DNA of 64,000 nt from Catellatospora sp. IY07-71. GTDB lineage: Bacteria > Actinomycetota > Actinomycetes > Mycobacteriales > Micromonosporaceae. This document shows positions 8,629-17,384 of this stretch, piece by piece (positions within the stretch are counted from its first letter, which is position 1; each line of letters opens with the position of its first letter). A program made the translations under genes and the position numbers. Below the pieces are notes generated by a model. The model searched no databases. It saw only the letters and a program-made list of their open reading frames with translations, and was not told the origin of the DNA. The DNA is taken from contig NZ_AP023360.1 in the NCBI RefSeq assembly GCF_018326265.1, forward strand, positions 2,347,501-2,411,500, read 5' to 3'.

Positions 8629-9957
8629 TCAGCCGAAGTGGCGGGGTTGGCCGGTGGTCTCCAGGACGGACATCCAGAGGTCGCCGGTGGGGTCTACCTG
8701 GTTGCGCTTGCTGATGGCGAGGGCGATGGGGACGTGGACGAAGCGGCCGCGCCAGCGGCCGACCACCATCGCGGTGCGCCCGGCCATCGCGGCGTGCACG
8801 GCGGCGTGCGCGAGCCGGATGCAGTAGACGCTGTCGTACGGGTTGGCGGGCACGCTGCGGATGGCGTAGCTGGGGTCGATGTACTTGAGGCTGGACTCCA
8901 TCCCGTGCGCGGCGAAGTCCTCCGCGATGCGTTTGCGCAGAAAGAGGCCGATGTCCTTGAGCTTGCGGTTGCCGGACTTGTCGACCTGGCCGGGCTCGTC
9001 GGACTCCAGGTACTCCTGCCCGGCGCCCTCGGCGGCGACCACCACCGCGTGCCCGCGTTCGGCGACCCGCCGCCGCAGATGGGCCAGGAAGCCGTTCTCG
9101 CCGTCGAGCTGGAACGGCACCTCGGGGATGAGCACGTAGTCGGCGTCGTTGTTGGCCAGCGTCGCGTAGCAGGCGATGAAGCCCGAGTGGCGGCCCATGA
9201 CCTGCACCAGGCCGACCCCGTTGGGCACCGCGCGGGCCTCCACGTGGGCGCTGCGCAGCGACTCGGTGGCCTTGGAGAACGCGGTCTGGAAGCCGAAGCT
9301 CTGCTCGATGTACGGGATGTCGTTGTCGATGGTCTTCGGCACGCCGATCACGGCGATCTTCAGGCCGCGCTCCTTGACCACGTCGGCGATGGTGAGCGCG
9401 CCGCGCATGGAGCCGTCGCCGCCGATGACGAAGAGCACGTTGATGCTCATCTGCTCCAGGCAGTCGACTATCTCGTACGGGTCCTGGCTGCCCCGGGAGC
9501 TGCCGAGGATGGTGCCGCCGTACTCGTTGATGCCGCTGACCGCCTCGGCGTCGAGGTCGATCGGGGGATGCCCGTAGCCGGCGATGAAGCCCTGGTAGCC
9601 GTTGCGGAAGCCGTAGATCTTGGTGACGCCGTAGTGCGAGGTCAGCTCCAGCACCAGGCCGCGGATGACGTCGTTGAGGCCGGGGCAGAGGCCGCCGCAG
9701 GTCACGATGCCGACGCGGGTCTTCGAGGGCTGGAAGAAGATCTTGCGGCGCGGGCCGCCGGGCTCGAAGCCGGGCAGCGCGTCCAGCGTGGTCTTGCGCG
9801 CGGCCACCATGCTGCGCGTGTCGTCGAACAGCACCCGGTCGTCTTCGTCGACGTAGTGCTCGGTGCTCTCGGTCTCCGGCAGCAGCGGCGCCAGCGGGGA
9901 CTCGATGCGGCATTCACCGAGGGTGCGTACGGTCAGGTCAACGGCTTGCGGAACCAT
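8629..9957 (-). CDS. pfkA: ATP-dependent 6-phosphofructokinase (PPi-PFK-like clade)
   Basis: Phosphorylates fructose 6-phosphate in glycolysis. This 442-residue protein has a roughly 75-residue N-terminal extension before VGIVTCGGLCPGLNDVIRG. The phosphoryl-donor region reads GGDGS (179-183), with Gly where PPi enzymes carry Asp, so ATP is the expected donor. PKTIDND (207-213) keeps the Lys typical of the PPi/long clade. Further signatures are GRHSGFIA and IPEVPF. This mixed pattern is known for plant- and trypanosome-like ATP-PFKs. The ATG has GGAGGA 8 nt upstream. It converges on the GH63-like gene. Confidence 0.88.
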   Translation of the reverse strand: MVPQAVDLTVRTLGECRIESPLAPLLPETESTEHYVDEDDRVLFDDTRSMVAARKTTLDALPGFEPGGPRRKIFFQPSKTRVGIVTCGGLCPGLNDVIRGLVLELTSHYGVTKIYGFRNGYQGFIAGYGHPPIDLDAEAVSGINEYGGTILGSSRGSQDPYEIVDCLEQMSINVLFVIGGDGSMRGALTIADVVKERGLKIAVIGVPKTIDNDIPYIEQSFGFQTAFSKATESLRSAHVEARAVPNGVGLVQVMGRHSGFIACYATLANNDADYVLIPEVPFQLDGENGFLAHLRRRVAERGHAVVVAAEGAGQEYLESDEPGQVDKSGNRKLKDIGLFLRKRIAEDFAAHGMESSLKYIDPSYAIRSVPANPYDSVYCIRLAHAAVHAAMAGRTAMVVGRWRGRFVHVPIALAISKRNQVDPTGDLWMSVLETTGQPRHFG

Positions 9958-10018
9958 CGCCGTCCTCCATGATTCAGGGGACCGCAGCCTATCGCGGCGG
10001 CGATCACCCCGGCGACGC

Positions 10019-11281
10019 CTAGAACAGCAGCCAGGTCGAGAACAGCATCCCCATCGGCACGGCGATGACCCCGGCGCTCACCGCGTACGGCCAGAGCAGG
10101 CGCGCCGGGAGATGCCGCAGCACCAGCAGCGCGGGCAGCAGCAGCGAGTGCGAGCGATACTGCGACACGGCCGGTCCGGCGATCAGCGGCCCCACGAAGA
10201 TCGCCACCGCGTAGAGGGCGAGCCCGGCGTCGTACCGGCGCAGCGTGCCCCGCCCGCTCGCGATCACCGCCGCGGTGACCGCGAGCAGCACCAGCGCCAG
10301 CGACCACCACAGCTCGGCGTCGGTGTAGACGTCCAGCTCCCAGAGCAGGTCCTGCCGGGGCTGCGCGACCGGGATCACGGCGGGCTCGATCGCCAGCTTG
10401 TAGAGCGAGGTCAGCGGGTTGTGCACGCCGTTGCCGTAGTGCTCCTGGATCATCATGTACGCGTTCCAGTGCCCCACCGTGACCCGGTGCACCGCGAACA
10501 CGGCCAGCAGCCCCGCGACCGGCAGCCCGCACACCGCCAGCGCGGCCCGCGCCGCCGCGAGCGGGCGCACCTCACCGCGCCCGAGCAGGGTCACCACCGT
10601 GCCGAAGCCGATCGCGGCGACCGCCACGCCCATCGGGTACGCCGTGGCGACCAGCGCGCCGAACCCGCCCGCCCACCACCACCGGCCGGAGCGCAGCGCG
10701 GTCACGCAGGCCAGCAGCAGCACCACGGCGAGCGCCATGGGGAACACCGCGCGCAGGTAGATGCCCGACGGCAGCAGCGCGGCCAGGGCCAGCACGGCCC
10801 ACGCCACCGGCCGCGCGGTGCCGGTGCCCCGCAGCAGCCGCCACAGCAGCACGAAGGCCGCCAGCAGGCACAGCTCCGTGATGATGAGGCCCGCGGTGTA
10901 CTCGCCGAGCCCGGTGGGCCAGGTGAGCACCCGGATCAGCGCGGGGTAGAGCGGGAACCAGCCGGCCGTGCCGCACCAGGCGCCCGGCGCGAACATCGGC
11001 CCGAGAGCCGGGTCGCTGTCGCAGAGGAACAGCTCGTAGCCGCGCGAGGCGACCAGCGCGTAGAGCCCCGAGTCGGCGCGCACCCGGCCGTCGACCGGCA
11101 GGTACGGCTCGGACACGGCGGCCGCCGCCGCGGCGTACAGGGCGTGGCTCGCCAGGTACGCCAGCAGCGGCGCGAGCAGCGCCCGGCTCCGTGCCCGCCA
11201 CCGCCGCGGCCGCGTCGCCGGATCGGCGGCCGGCGCCGTCTCCGGCGCAGGGGCGAGCACGGCGGTGGGGGCGGAGGACAT
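10019..11281 (-). CDS. Polytopic membrane protein, PIG-V/mannosyltransferase-like
   Basis: A 420-residue integral membrane protein with about ten hydrophobic segments. The first lies near residues 30-60, after an Ala/Pro-rich cytoplasmic tail. The extracytoplasmic loop with DSGLYALVASRGYE, followed by WFPLYPALIRVL, resembles the catalytic-loop region of PIG-V-type polyprenol-phosphate mannosyltransferases, whose usual pattern is WD..wYl.IA..GY...fPLYP. Here the first acidic motif is RADSG rather than WDS, so the assignment is tentative. I chose the ATG at 11281 because GGAGAGGA precedes it. It follows the protease gene by 34 nt and may share its transcript. Confidence 0.5.
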   Translation of the reverse strand: MSSAPTAVLAPAPETAPAADPATRPRRWRARSRALLAPLLAYLASHALYAAAAAAVSEPYLPVDGRVRADSGLYALVASRGYELFLCDSDPALGPMFAPGAWCGTAGWFPLYPALIRVLTWPTGLGEYTAGLIITELCLLAAFVLLWRLLRGTGTARPVAWAVLALAALLPSGIYLRAVFPMALAVVLLLACVTALRSGRWWWAGGFGALVATAYPMGVAVAAIGFGTVVTLLGRGEVRPLAAARAALAVCGLPVAGLLAVFAVHRVTVGHWNAYMMIQEHYGNGVHNPLTSLYKLAIEPAVIPVAQPRQDLLWELDVYTDAELWWSLALVLLAVTAAVIASGRGTLRRYDAGLALYAVAIFVGPLIAGPAVSQYRSHSLLLPALLVLRHLPARLLWPYAVSAGVIAVPMGMLFSTWLLF

Positions 11282-11315
11282 GCAGGAATCCTCTCCGGTG
11301 CCGTCGGGAACGGGG

Positions 11316-12896
11316 TTACCGGGGTGCGGGCCCCGTCGGGGTGCCGGCCGTGACCAGTTCGAACTGCAGGTCGGTGCGCGAGTTGACCCGCGACAGGATC
11401 GTCTCGACCGGAGCGTAGTGGTTCCACTCGTCGGCATTGGTGCACGCGCCCTGACCCGGGTCGCCGTACTTGAGGATGCCGACCGCCTTGCCGTCGGACT
11501 CGGTGAACAGCGGGCCGCCGCTGTCGCCGGGGCGGGCGCAGATCTTCACCGAGATCAGCACGCCCTTCTTCACGACGGTGCCACAGCGCGTGCCGGGCTG
11601 GTAGCCCGCGCCCGCGCCGGAGTCGATGATCTTCTCACCGGCGGCGGGGGTGTAACCCGAACCGGTGGCGCACACGACCGAGCCGACCAGGACGTTGGCC
11701 AGCGGGGTGACGCCGGTGACCGGGATGGTGCCGCCACCCGGGCAGCCGCCGGGGCACCACTCGTTGATCAGGCCGCCGGAGACGGACCGCGCCGTGCTGC
11801 GCAGCTGCACCTGGCCGCCGTTCCAGAAGTTCGCCGTGCGCGTGTCCGCGTACGGCATGATCGCGTAGTCGTAGGGGCTGACCCCGGCGATGTTCTCGCC
11901 GAGCGCCGCGCGCAGCGTGGCGTCGGGGTGCTCGACCACCACGGGCATCTTCTCCACCAGGTAGCGGTGCCAGGTGTCGTCGATGCGGCTGTGCGTCGCG
12001 GTATTGAGCACGCAGTGCCCGGCGGTGAGCACGAAGCGCTCCCCGGTCTTCTGCGAGCGCAGCACGTAGCCCGTGGTGCAGCCGCCGACCGTGCCGTTGT
12101 CCCGCGGGACGTCCAGCCGGATGCCGCTGCGCAGCGGCGGCTGCAGGCAGTTCAGCGGGTCGCACGACTTCGGCACACCGGCCGGGCGCGGGCTGCGGTG
12201 CAGCCGGGCCGCGCCGCCCGCACGGGTCACGGCGGGGCTGACGCCGGTCAGGTCGACGCCCGCCGGGGCGCTCACCACGACCTGGTTGGACGGCGCGTCC
12301 ACCGCGATCTCCACGTCGGTGCGCCCGGCCAGGTCGGCGGACAGCTTCGCCGCCGTGGCCTGGAGCTGCTTGAGCGAGCGCGTGGCGGGCACGGCCCGCA
12401 CGTGGGCGGCGTCGGCGACCCCGGCGAGCGCGGGCTGGAGCAGGTCGGGCTTGGTCATGCCGACCCGCAGCACGCCGCCCGCCTCCTGGTCCAGCCACAG
12501 CCCGGCGTACGCGTCGGGCAGGCTCGCCGACAGGCGCTGCGCCAGCTCGGGCGCCGACTGCTGCAGCGCGAGCCGGCGCACCGCCTCGGCCTCGCTGATG
12601 CCGTACTGCGCGCGCAGGAAGGCGACCGAGTGCGGCGTGGCGAGCGCGCCGGGGCTCGCGGTGGTGGCGTTCTTGGCCGGGCCGACGGGTGCGGCGCTGC
12701 GGCCGGTCAGCGGCTGGACGGCGCCGCCGCGCAGCGCTCCGGGCTGCCCGGCGGCGGGTGCGGCTTCGGCGGCGGGTTCGGCCGCGGGCTCGTGCCACGC
12801 GGCGGGGATCACTCCTGCGGCCGCCAGGGTGCCCACACTCAGGGCGACCGCGGTGGCGGCGATGACGGACATGATGACGCGACGGTTTCGCGACAC
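11316..12896 (-). CDS. Secreted trypsin-like serine protease (S1 fold)
   Basis: A 526-residue secreted protein with a signal peptide at residues 1-28 (hydrophobic VIMSVIAATAVALSVGTLAAAG). A propeptide-like region to about residue 245 contains an Ala-rich linker and an alpha/beta segment. The chymotrypsin-fold domain has the full triad: His294 (LTAGHC), Asp343 (PYDYAIM) and Ser459 (RPGDSGGPL). Several Cys pairs fit disulphides. The large N-terminal part resembles prosegments of streptogrisin-like proteases, which suggests activation outside the cell. The GTG start has GGGGAGGTC upstream. Substrate is unknown. Confidence 0.85.
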   Translation of the reverse strand: MSRNRRVIMSVIAATAVALSVGTLAAAGVIPAAWHEPAAEPAAEAAPAAGQPGALRGGAVQPLTGRSAAPVGPAKNATTASPGALATPHSVAFLRAQYGISEAEAVRRLALQQSAPELAQRLSASLPDAYAGLWLDQEAGGVLRVGMTKPDLLQPALAGVADAAHVRAVPATRSLKQLQATAAKLSADLAGRTDVEIAVDAPSNQVVVSAPAGVDLTGVSPAVTRAGGAARLHRSPRPAGVPKSCDPLNCLQPPLRSGIRLDVPRDNGTVGGCTTGYVLRSQKTGERFVLTAGHCVLNTATHSRIDDTWHRYLVEKMPVVVEHPDATLRAALGENIAGVSPYDYAIMPYADTRTANFWNGGQVQLRSTARSVSGGLINEWCPGGCPGGGTIPVTGVTPLANVLVGSVVCATGSGYTPAAGEKIIDSGAGAGYQPGTRCGTVVKKGVLISVKICARPGDSGGPLFTESDGKAVGILKYGDPGQGACTNADEWNHYAPVETILSRVNSRTDLQFELVTAGTPTGPAPR

Positions 12897-12967
12897 GCCT
12901 GACCTCCCCGTACTAGGCGTCTCTCGACAACCGGGGCATCATAGCGACGAATCGCGAACGGGGCTCG

Positions 12968-13942
12968 CTACGGGCGCACCACCAGGCGAAACCCCAGATG
13001 GCAGGTGGAGGTGTCGACCGCCTGCGGCATGCGGGCCGCGGGCCGGTAACGGCGGCAGTAGTTCGGCGCGCACAGGAACGAGCCGCCCTTCATCACCCGG
13101 CGCGGAATGCGCACGCCCGGCGTCGCCGGGTCGTAGCTGCCCTGCTCCGTGGCTCCGCGCGGGCCGGCGGGCGCGCAGCAGGCGACGGTCGCGCCGGGCC
13201 GGTGGGCGCCGTACCAGTCCGACGTCCACTCCCACACGTTGCCGATCATGTCGGACAGGCCGAACGCGTTGGGTGGGAAGGAGCCGACTGGCGCGGTGCT
13301 CTCGTAGCCGTCGGCGGCCAGGTTGAGCACCGGGAACTCGCCCTGCCAGACGTTAGCCATGTGCACCCCGCCCGGCGTCAGCTCGGCGCCCCAGGCGAAC
13401 TCGGCCGGCTCGGCGGCGCCGCCGCTCGCGGCGTACTCCCACTCGGCCTCGGTGGGCAGGTCGCCCCCGGCCCAGGCCGCGTACGCGGCGACGTCGGCCC
13501 AGGCCACGTGCACCACGGGGTGGTCGTCCAGGCCGTCGATCGAGGAACCCGGCCCGTACGGCCGCCGCCAGTCCGCGCCCGGCACGAAGTGCCACCAGCC
13601 GGTGATGTCGCGCAGGTCGACGCGGCGCCGCGGCTTGACGAACACCACCGAGGCGGGCACCAGCAGCGACGGGTCGGCGCCCGGGTAGTCGGCCGGGTCG
13701 GGGGCGGTCTCGGCGACGGTGACGTGCCCGGTGGCCCGGACGAACGCGCGGAACTCCCGGTTGGTGACCGGGAGCCGGTCGATCCAGAAGCCGCCGACCC
13801 GCGCCGTGTGCGCGGGCGCCTCCTCCGGGTAGTGCGCGTCGGAGCCCATCCGGAACGTGCCGCCGGGCAGCCACACCATGCCGGGACGCGGCGGCTTCTC
13901 GCCGTCGCGTCCCGGGCGGGCAAGCGTGATCGGTTCGCTCAC
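12968..13942 (-). CDS. Formylglycine-generating enzyme (sulfatase-activating)
   Basis: Oxidises the active-site cysteine of sulfatases to formylglycine in the cytoplasm. At 324 residues it has the normal length for this family. It begins MVWLPGGTFRMGSD and has FWIDRLPVTNREF, LPTEAEWEYAASGG and MIGNVWEWTSDWY. The C-terminal active site, KGGSFLCAPNYCRRYRPAAR, holds the catalytic pair Cys291 and Cys296; DTSTCHLGFR follows. These match the copper-dependent FGE of Streptomyces. Its GTG start overlaps the stop of the HdeD-like gene (GTGA), so translation is probably coupled. A candidate client sulfatase is encoded 1.6 kb away at 15560. Confidence 0.92.
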   Translation of the reverse strand: MSEPITLARPGRDGEKPPRPGMVWLPGGTFRMGSDAHYPEEAPAHTARVGGFWIDRLPVTNREFRAFVRATGHVTVAETAPDPADYPGADPSLLVPASVVFVKPRRRVDLRDITGWWHFVPGADWRRPYGPGSSIDGLDDHPVVHVAWADVAAYAAWAGGDLPTEAEWEYAASGGAAEPAEFAWGAELTPGGVHMANVWQGEFPVLNLAADGYESTAPVGSFPPNAFGLSDMIGNVWEWTSDWYGAHRPGATVACCAPAGPRGATEQGSYDPATPGVRIPRRVMKGGSFLCAPNYCRRYRPAARMPQAVDTSTCHLGFRLVVRP

Positions 13943-14640
13943 GGCAGTCCTGCGGCCTTGGCCTGCTTGTTCAGGTCACGGACGCGGAACGCCATGATGA
14001 AGTCGGTGATGCCGCGGGCCAGGCAGATCGCGCCGACCAGCACGATGAGCAGCTCGAACGAGCGGAACCAGCGGCCCGCCGCCCAGAAGCCCAGCAGCAC
14101 CTCGATGATGCCGATGATCAGGCCGAGCCACCAGCCGTCGTGCTCCTTCTTGGTGAGGAAGGCCAGCACGATGTCGGCCGCTCCCTTGAACAGCAGGTAC
14201 CACCCGATGAAGGCGGCCAGCCAGAACACCGTGCCGCCGGGGTTGACCCAGCAGACGATGCCGGTGATCAGGAACAGCACGCCGAGGATGGCGTGCAGCC
14301 AGCGCCAGCCGGGCGCGGTGAACGCCTGGATCAGCTCGAACACGCCCGCGACCAGCACGATGATGCCGGCCAGCGCGGCGATGGTGCCGAGGCTGCGCAC
14401 CGGCTGCTGGTTGTAGGCCAGCACGAACCAGCTGACGATGATCCAGCAGACGCCGGTGATGAGGAACAGCCACCACGGCACCTTCGACGCCATCGTCGCC
14501 TGTCCCGTGGTGAACACGTCCGTGCCCGCGGTGCCGGGCGGCACCGAGCCGGGCCTGGCGGTGGTCGGCGCGCTCGCCGCGCCGGCCGCAGGCTTCATGC
14601 CGGGCTGCCCGGTGCTGGGACTGGGCGTTGCGGTGCTCAT
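13939..14640 (-). CDS. HdeD/DUF308-family membrane protein
   Basis: A 233-residue protein with a Ser/Pro/Gly-rich cytoplasmic N-terminus (1-50), then six hydrophobic helices from WWLFLITGVCWIIVSWFVL onward. The repeated pattern WxxxLITGIxxI...GxFELIQAF...GWRWLHAILGVLFLITGI is typical of DUF308/HdeD-like proteins, linked in E. coli to acid resistance. The function in actinomycetes is unknown. It lies directly upstream of the FGE gene with a 4-nt overlap. An upstream GGGAGG supports the start. Confidence 0.75.
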   Translation of the reverse strand: MSTATPSPSTGQPGMKPAAGAASAPTTARPGSVPPGTAGTDVFTTGQATMASKVPWWLFLITGVCWIIVSWFVLAYNQQPVRSLGTIAALAGIIVLVAGVFELIQAFTAPGWRWLHAILGVLFLITGIVCWVNPGGTVFWLAAFIGWYLLFKGAADIVLAFLTKKEHDGWWLGLIIGIIEVLLGFWAAGRWFRSFELLIVLVGAICLARGITDFIMAFRVRDLNKQAKAAGLP

Positions 14641-14738
14641 CTGTCCTCCCGGAAGTGAGTTTCATCCGCTTGCAGACTATGCACCGGGTCATCCGCTGAT
14701 GCGGTATTTCGACAATTCGTCCATGATTGCCCGCGTAG

Positions 14739-15458
14739 TCACTCGAGCCCGGACAGGGCGCCGGCCACCGCGAAACCGAGCACCGCCAGCAGGCCCGTCG
14801 TCTTGCCGCCGAGCTTGTACGCCTCCGGGATCATCGAGTCGGCCAGCATGGTCAGCACCGCGCCGGCCGCGAAAGCCTCGATGTAACCGCCCTCGGAGCC
14901 CGGCACCATCTTGTACGCGACGGCGCCGATGGCCGCGGACAGGGCGGAGACGGCCACGACACCCCACCACACCCGGTACGCCTGGCCCCGGGTGTGCCCG
15001 GCGGCGCGCATGAAGGCGCTGGCGCCGAGCGCCTCCGGCAGGTTGGAGATGAAGACCGCGACGAGGAAGGCGATCGCCACCTCGCCGCCCGCGGCCACCC
15101 CGATGCCCAGCACCAGCGACTCGGGGATGCCGTCGAGCAGCGCGCCCACCACGATGGACCGGTCGGCGGAGGCGGCGCCCATGCTCTGCCGCCCGGTGAC
15201 CAGGTGGTCCACGAAGAAGAACACCAGCGCGCCCAGGCCGAACGCGGAGAACATCAGCAGGTCCTGGTTGAACCCGGTGGGCACCAGTTCGTAGGCGATC
15301 GCGGCGAGCAGCGCCCCGGCGCCGAAGCCCATCACCAGGCCGACCCGCGAGTCGGACACCGGCCGCTCGCGGAACGCCAGCCAGGCGCCGACGACCAGCG
15401 AGAACGCCGCTATGCCACCCCAGGCGGCGGCTTCCAGTGCAGTCACGCGCGCCCCCAT
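14739..15458 (-). CDS. ZIP-family metal transporter
   Basis: A 239-residue polytopic protein with about eight helices and the ZIP metal path in altered form. Helix IV reads FLVAVFISNLPEALGAS instead of the usual HNxPEG, and helix V-like GALLDGIPESLVLGIG keeps the PES core. ZIP proteins import divalent metals such as Zn or Fe, but loss of the helix IV His makes the ion uncertain. The ATG at 15458 lacks a clear ribosome site; a GTG at 15446 is a good alternative. It is divergent from the sulfatase gene, and the 101-bp gap should hold both promoters. Confidence 0.7.
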   Translation of the reverse strand: MGARVTALEAAAWGGIAAFSLVVGAWLAFRERPVSDSRVGLVMGFGAGALLAAIAYELVPTGFNQDLLMFSAFGLGALVFFFVDHLVTGRQSMGAASADRSIVVGALLDGIPESLVLGIGVAAGGEVAIAFLVAVFISNLPEALGASAFMRAAGHTRGQAYRVWWGVVAVSALSAAIGAVAYKMVPGSEGGYIEAFAAGAVLTMLADSMIPEAYKLGGKTTGLLAVLGFAVAGALSGLE

Positions 15459-15559
15459 CGTCTGCACGCGACGGTAGCAAGCCAATCCACCCGAAAACGG
15501 GAACATGCCTCGTATTGGGCGGAATACTGGATCGCGGTAGGACGACGTCTGGAGGAGAC

Positions 15560-17383
15560 ATGGCTCCGAGCCGGTCCACGGCGAAGAAGGCTCCCGCGAA
15601 GAAGGCTCCGGCCAAGCAGGCTGTCGCGAAGAAGAGCACCGCCGCCCGGAAGGCGGTGGGGCCGTCCGCACCCGTCACAGAGCAGGCCGCGCCCGCCGGA
15701 GCGATGAAGAAGACGGCCGCCGCCGCGCCGGTGGCGTCCGCCGCTCCGCGTAAGGCGGGACCGGGCAAGAAGGCGGCCGCGCCCGCCGCGGCGAAGAAGG
15801 CCCCGCCCAGCCGGGCCACCGCACGGGCGGGACGGGGCCCGTCGCGTACCCCCGCCGCCCGCGCCGCCGCGACCGGCGGCGGCCGCGGGCGCAAGCCGAA
15901 CATCCTGGTCATCTGGGGCGACGACATCGGCATCACCAACCTGAGCTGCTACAGCGACGGGCTGATGGGCTACCGCACGCCCAACATCGACCGGATCGCC
16001 GACGAGGGGGTGCGCTTCACCGACTACTACGGCGAGCAGAGCTGCACCGCGGGCCGCTCGGCCTTCCTGACCGGCCAGGCGGTGTTCCGCACCGGCCTGT
16101 CCAAGGTCGGTCTCCCGGGCGCGGACCTGGGCCTGCACGCCGCCGACCCGACCATCGCCGAGCTGCTCAAACCGCACGGGTACGCCACCGGCCAGTTCGG
16201 CAAGAACCACCTCGGCGACCGGGACGAGTTCCTGCCCACCGCCCACGGCTTCGACGAGTTCTTCGGCAACCTCTACCACCTCAACGCCGAGGAGGAGCCC
16301 GAGCAGGCCGACTATCCTGATCCGCGCTCCTTCCCCGACTTCCGCAGGCGGTTCGGGCCCCGGGGGGTGCTGCACTGCTGGGCGCTGCCCGGCGGCGGCC
16401 AGAAGATCGAGGACACCGGGCCGCTGACCCGCAAGCGCATGGAGACCATCGACGACGAGGTGTTCGCGCACGCGGCCGACTTCATCCAGCGGCAGGCCGA
16501 GGCGGACACGCCGTTCTTCGTCTGGTTCAACACCACGCACATGCACTTCAAGACGCATCCGCGCCCCGAGATCAAGGGCTGGGCGGGCCGCTGGCAGTCC
16601 GACTACCACGACGTGATGGTCGACCACGACCGCATCGTCGGTGAGCTGCTGAGCCTGCTGGACCAGCTCGGCATCGCCGACGACACCATCGTCATGTACA
16701 GCACCGACAACGGCCCGCACATGAACACCTGGCCGGACGCCGGCATGACGCCGTTCCGCAACGAGAAGAACTCCAACTGGGAGGGCGCCTACCGGGTGCC
16801 GGCGCTGCTGCGCTGGCCCGGCCGAATCCCTGCGGGCCGGGTCGCCAACGAGATCGTCAGCCACCTCGACCTGCTGCCGACGCTGCTGGCCGCGGCGGGG
16901 GACCCCGACATCGTCGAGGAGCTGAAACAGGGGCACGAGGCGGCGGGCAAGACGTTCAAGGTGCACCTGGACGGCTTCGACCTGCTGCCGTACCTCACCG
17001 ACGACGAGCCGCACAGCCCCCGCGAGGGCTTCTTCTACTTCTCCGACGACGGCGACCTCACCGCGCTCCGGTTCGACAACTGGAAGCTGGTGTTCATGGA
17101 GCAGCGGGCCCCGGGCACGCTGCGGGTCTGGGCCGAGCCGTTCACGCCGCTGCGGGTGCCCAAGATCTTCAACCTGCGCACCGACCCCTACGAGCGGGCC
17201 GACATCACCTCGAACTCCTACTACGAGTGGATGCTCGACCGCGCGTACATGCTGCCGGCGGCGCAGAAGCTGGTCGGGGACTTCCTGGCCACCTTCGAGG
17301 AGTTCCCGCCCCGGCAGGAGGCGGCCAGCTTCACCGTCGACCAGATCATGGACAAGATGCTGGACGGCATAGGGAGCCACTGA
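15560..17383 (+). CDS. Sulfatase with a lysine/alanine-rich histone-like N-terminal tail
   Basis: A 607-residue sulfatase of the alkaline-phosphatase superfamily. The catalytic domain starts at about residue 112 (KPNILVIWGDDIG, metal Asp pair). It has the formylglycine motif CTAGR (Cys162), GKNHLGD, FNTTHMHF and YSTDNGPH. CTAGR is a CxAxR variant that FGE can modify. The first 111 residues are unusual: PAKK/AAKK/APRK repeats like histone H1 or HU tails, with no signal peptide, so the protein is probably cytoplasmic or nucleoid-associated. The ATG follows GGAGGAGAC. The stop lies 1 nt before the HAD gene, indicating an operon. The substrate is unknown. Confidence 0.88.
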   Translation: MAPSRSTAKKAPAKKAPAKQAVAKKSTAARKAVGPSAPVTEQAAPAGAMKKTAAAAPVASAAPRKAGPGKKAAAPAAAKKAPPSRATARAGRGPSRTPAARAAATGGGRGRKPNILVIWGDDIGITNLSCYSDGLMGYRTPNIDRIADEGVRFTDYYGEQSCTAGRSAFLTGQAVFRTGLSKVGLPGADLGLHAADPTIAELLKPHGYATGQFGKNHLGDRDEFLPTAHGFDEFFGNLYHLNAEEEPEQADYPDPRSFPDFRRRFGPRGVLHCWALPGGGQKIEDTGPLTRKRMETIDDEVFAHAADFIQRQAEADTPFFVWFNTTHMHFKTHPRPEIKGWAGRWQSDYHDVMVDHDRIVGELLSLLDQLGIADDTIVMYSTDNGPHMNTWPDAGMTPFRNEKNSNWEGAYRVPALLRWPGRIPAGRVANEIVSHLDLLPTLLAAAGDPDIVEELKQGHEAAGKTFKVHLDGFDLLPYLTDDEPHSPREGFFYFSDDGDLTALRFDNWKLVFMEQRAPGTLRVWAEPFTPLRVPKIFNLRTDPYERADITSNSYYEWMLDRAYMLPAAQKLVGDFLATFEEFPPRQEAASFTVDQIMDKMLDGIGSH

Positions 17384-17384
17384 C

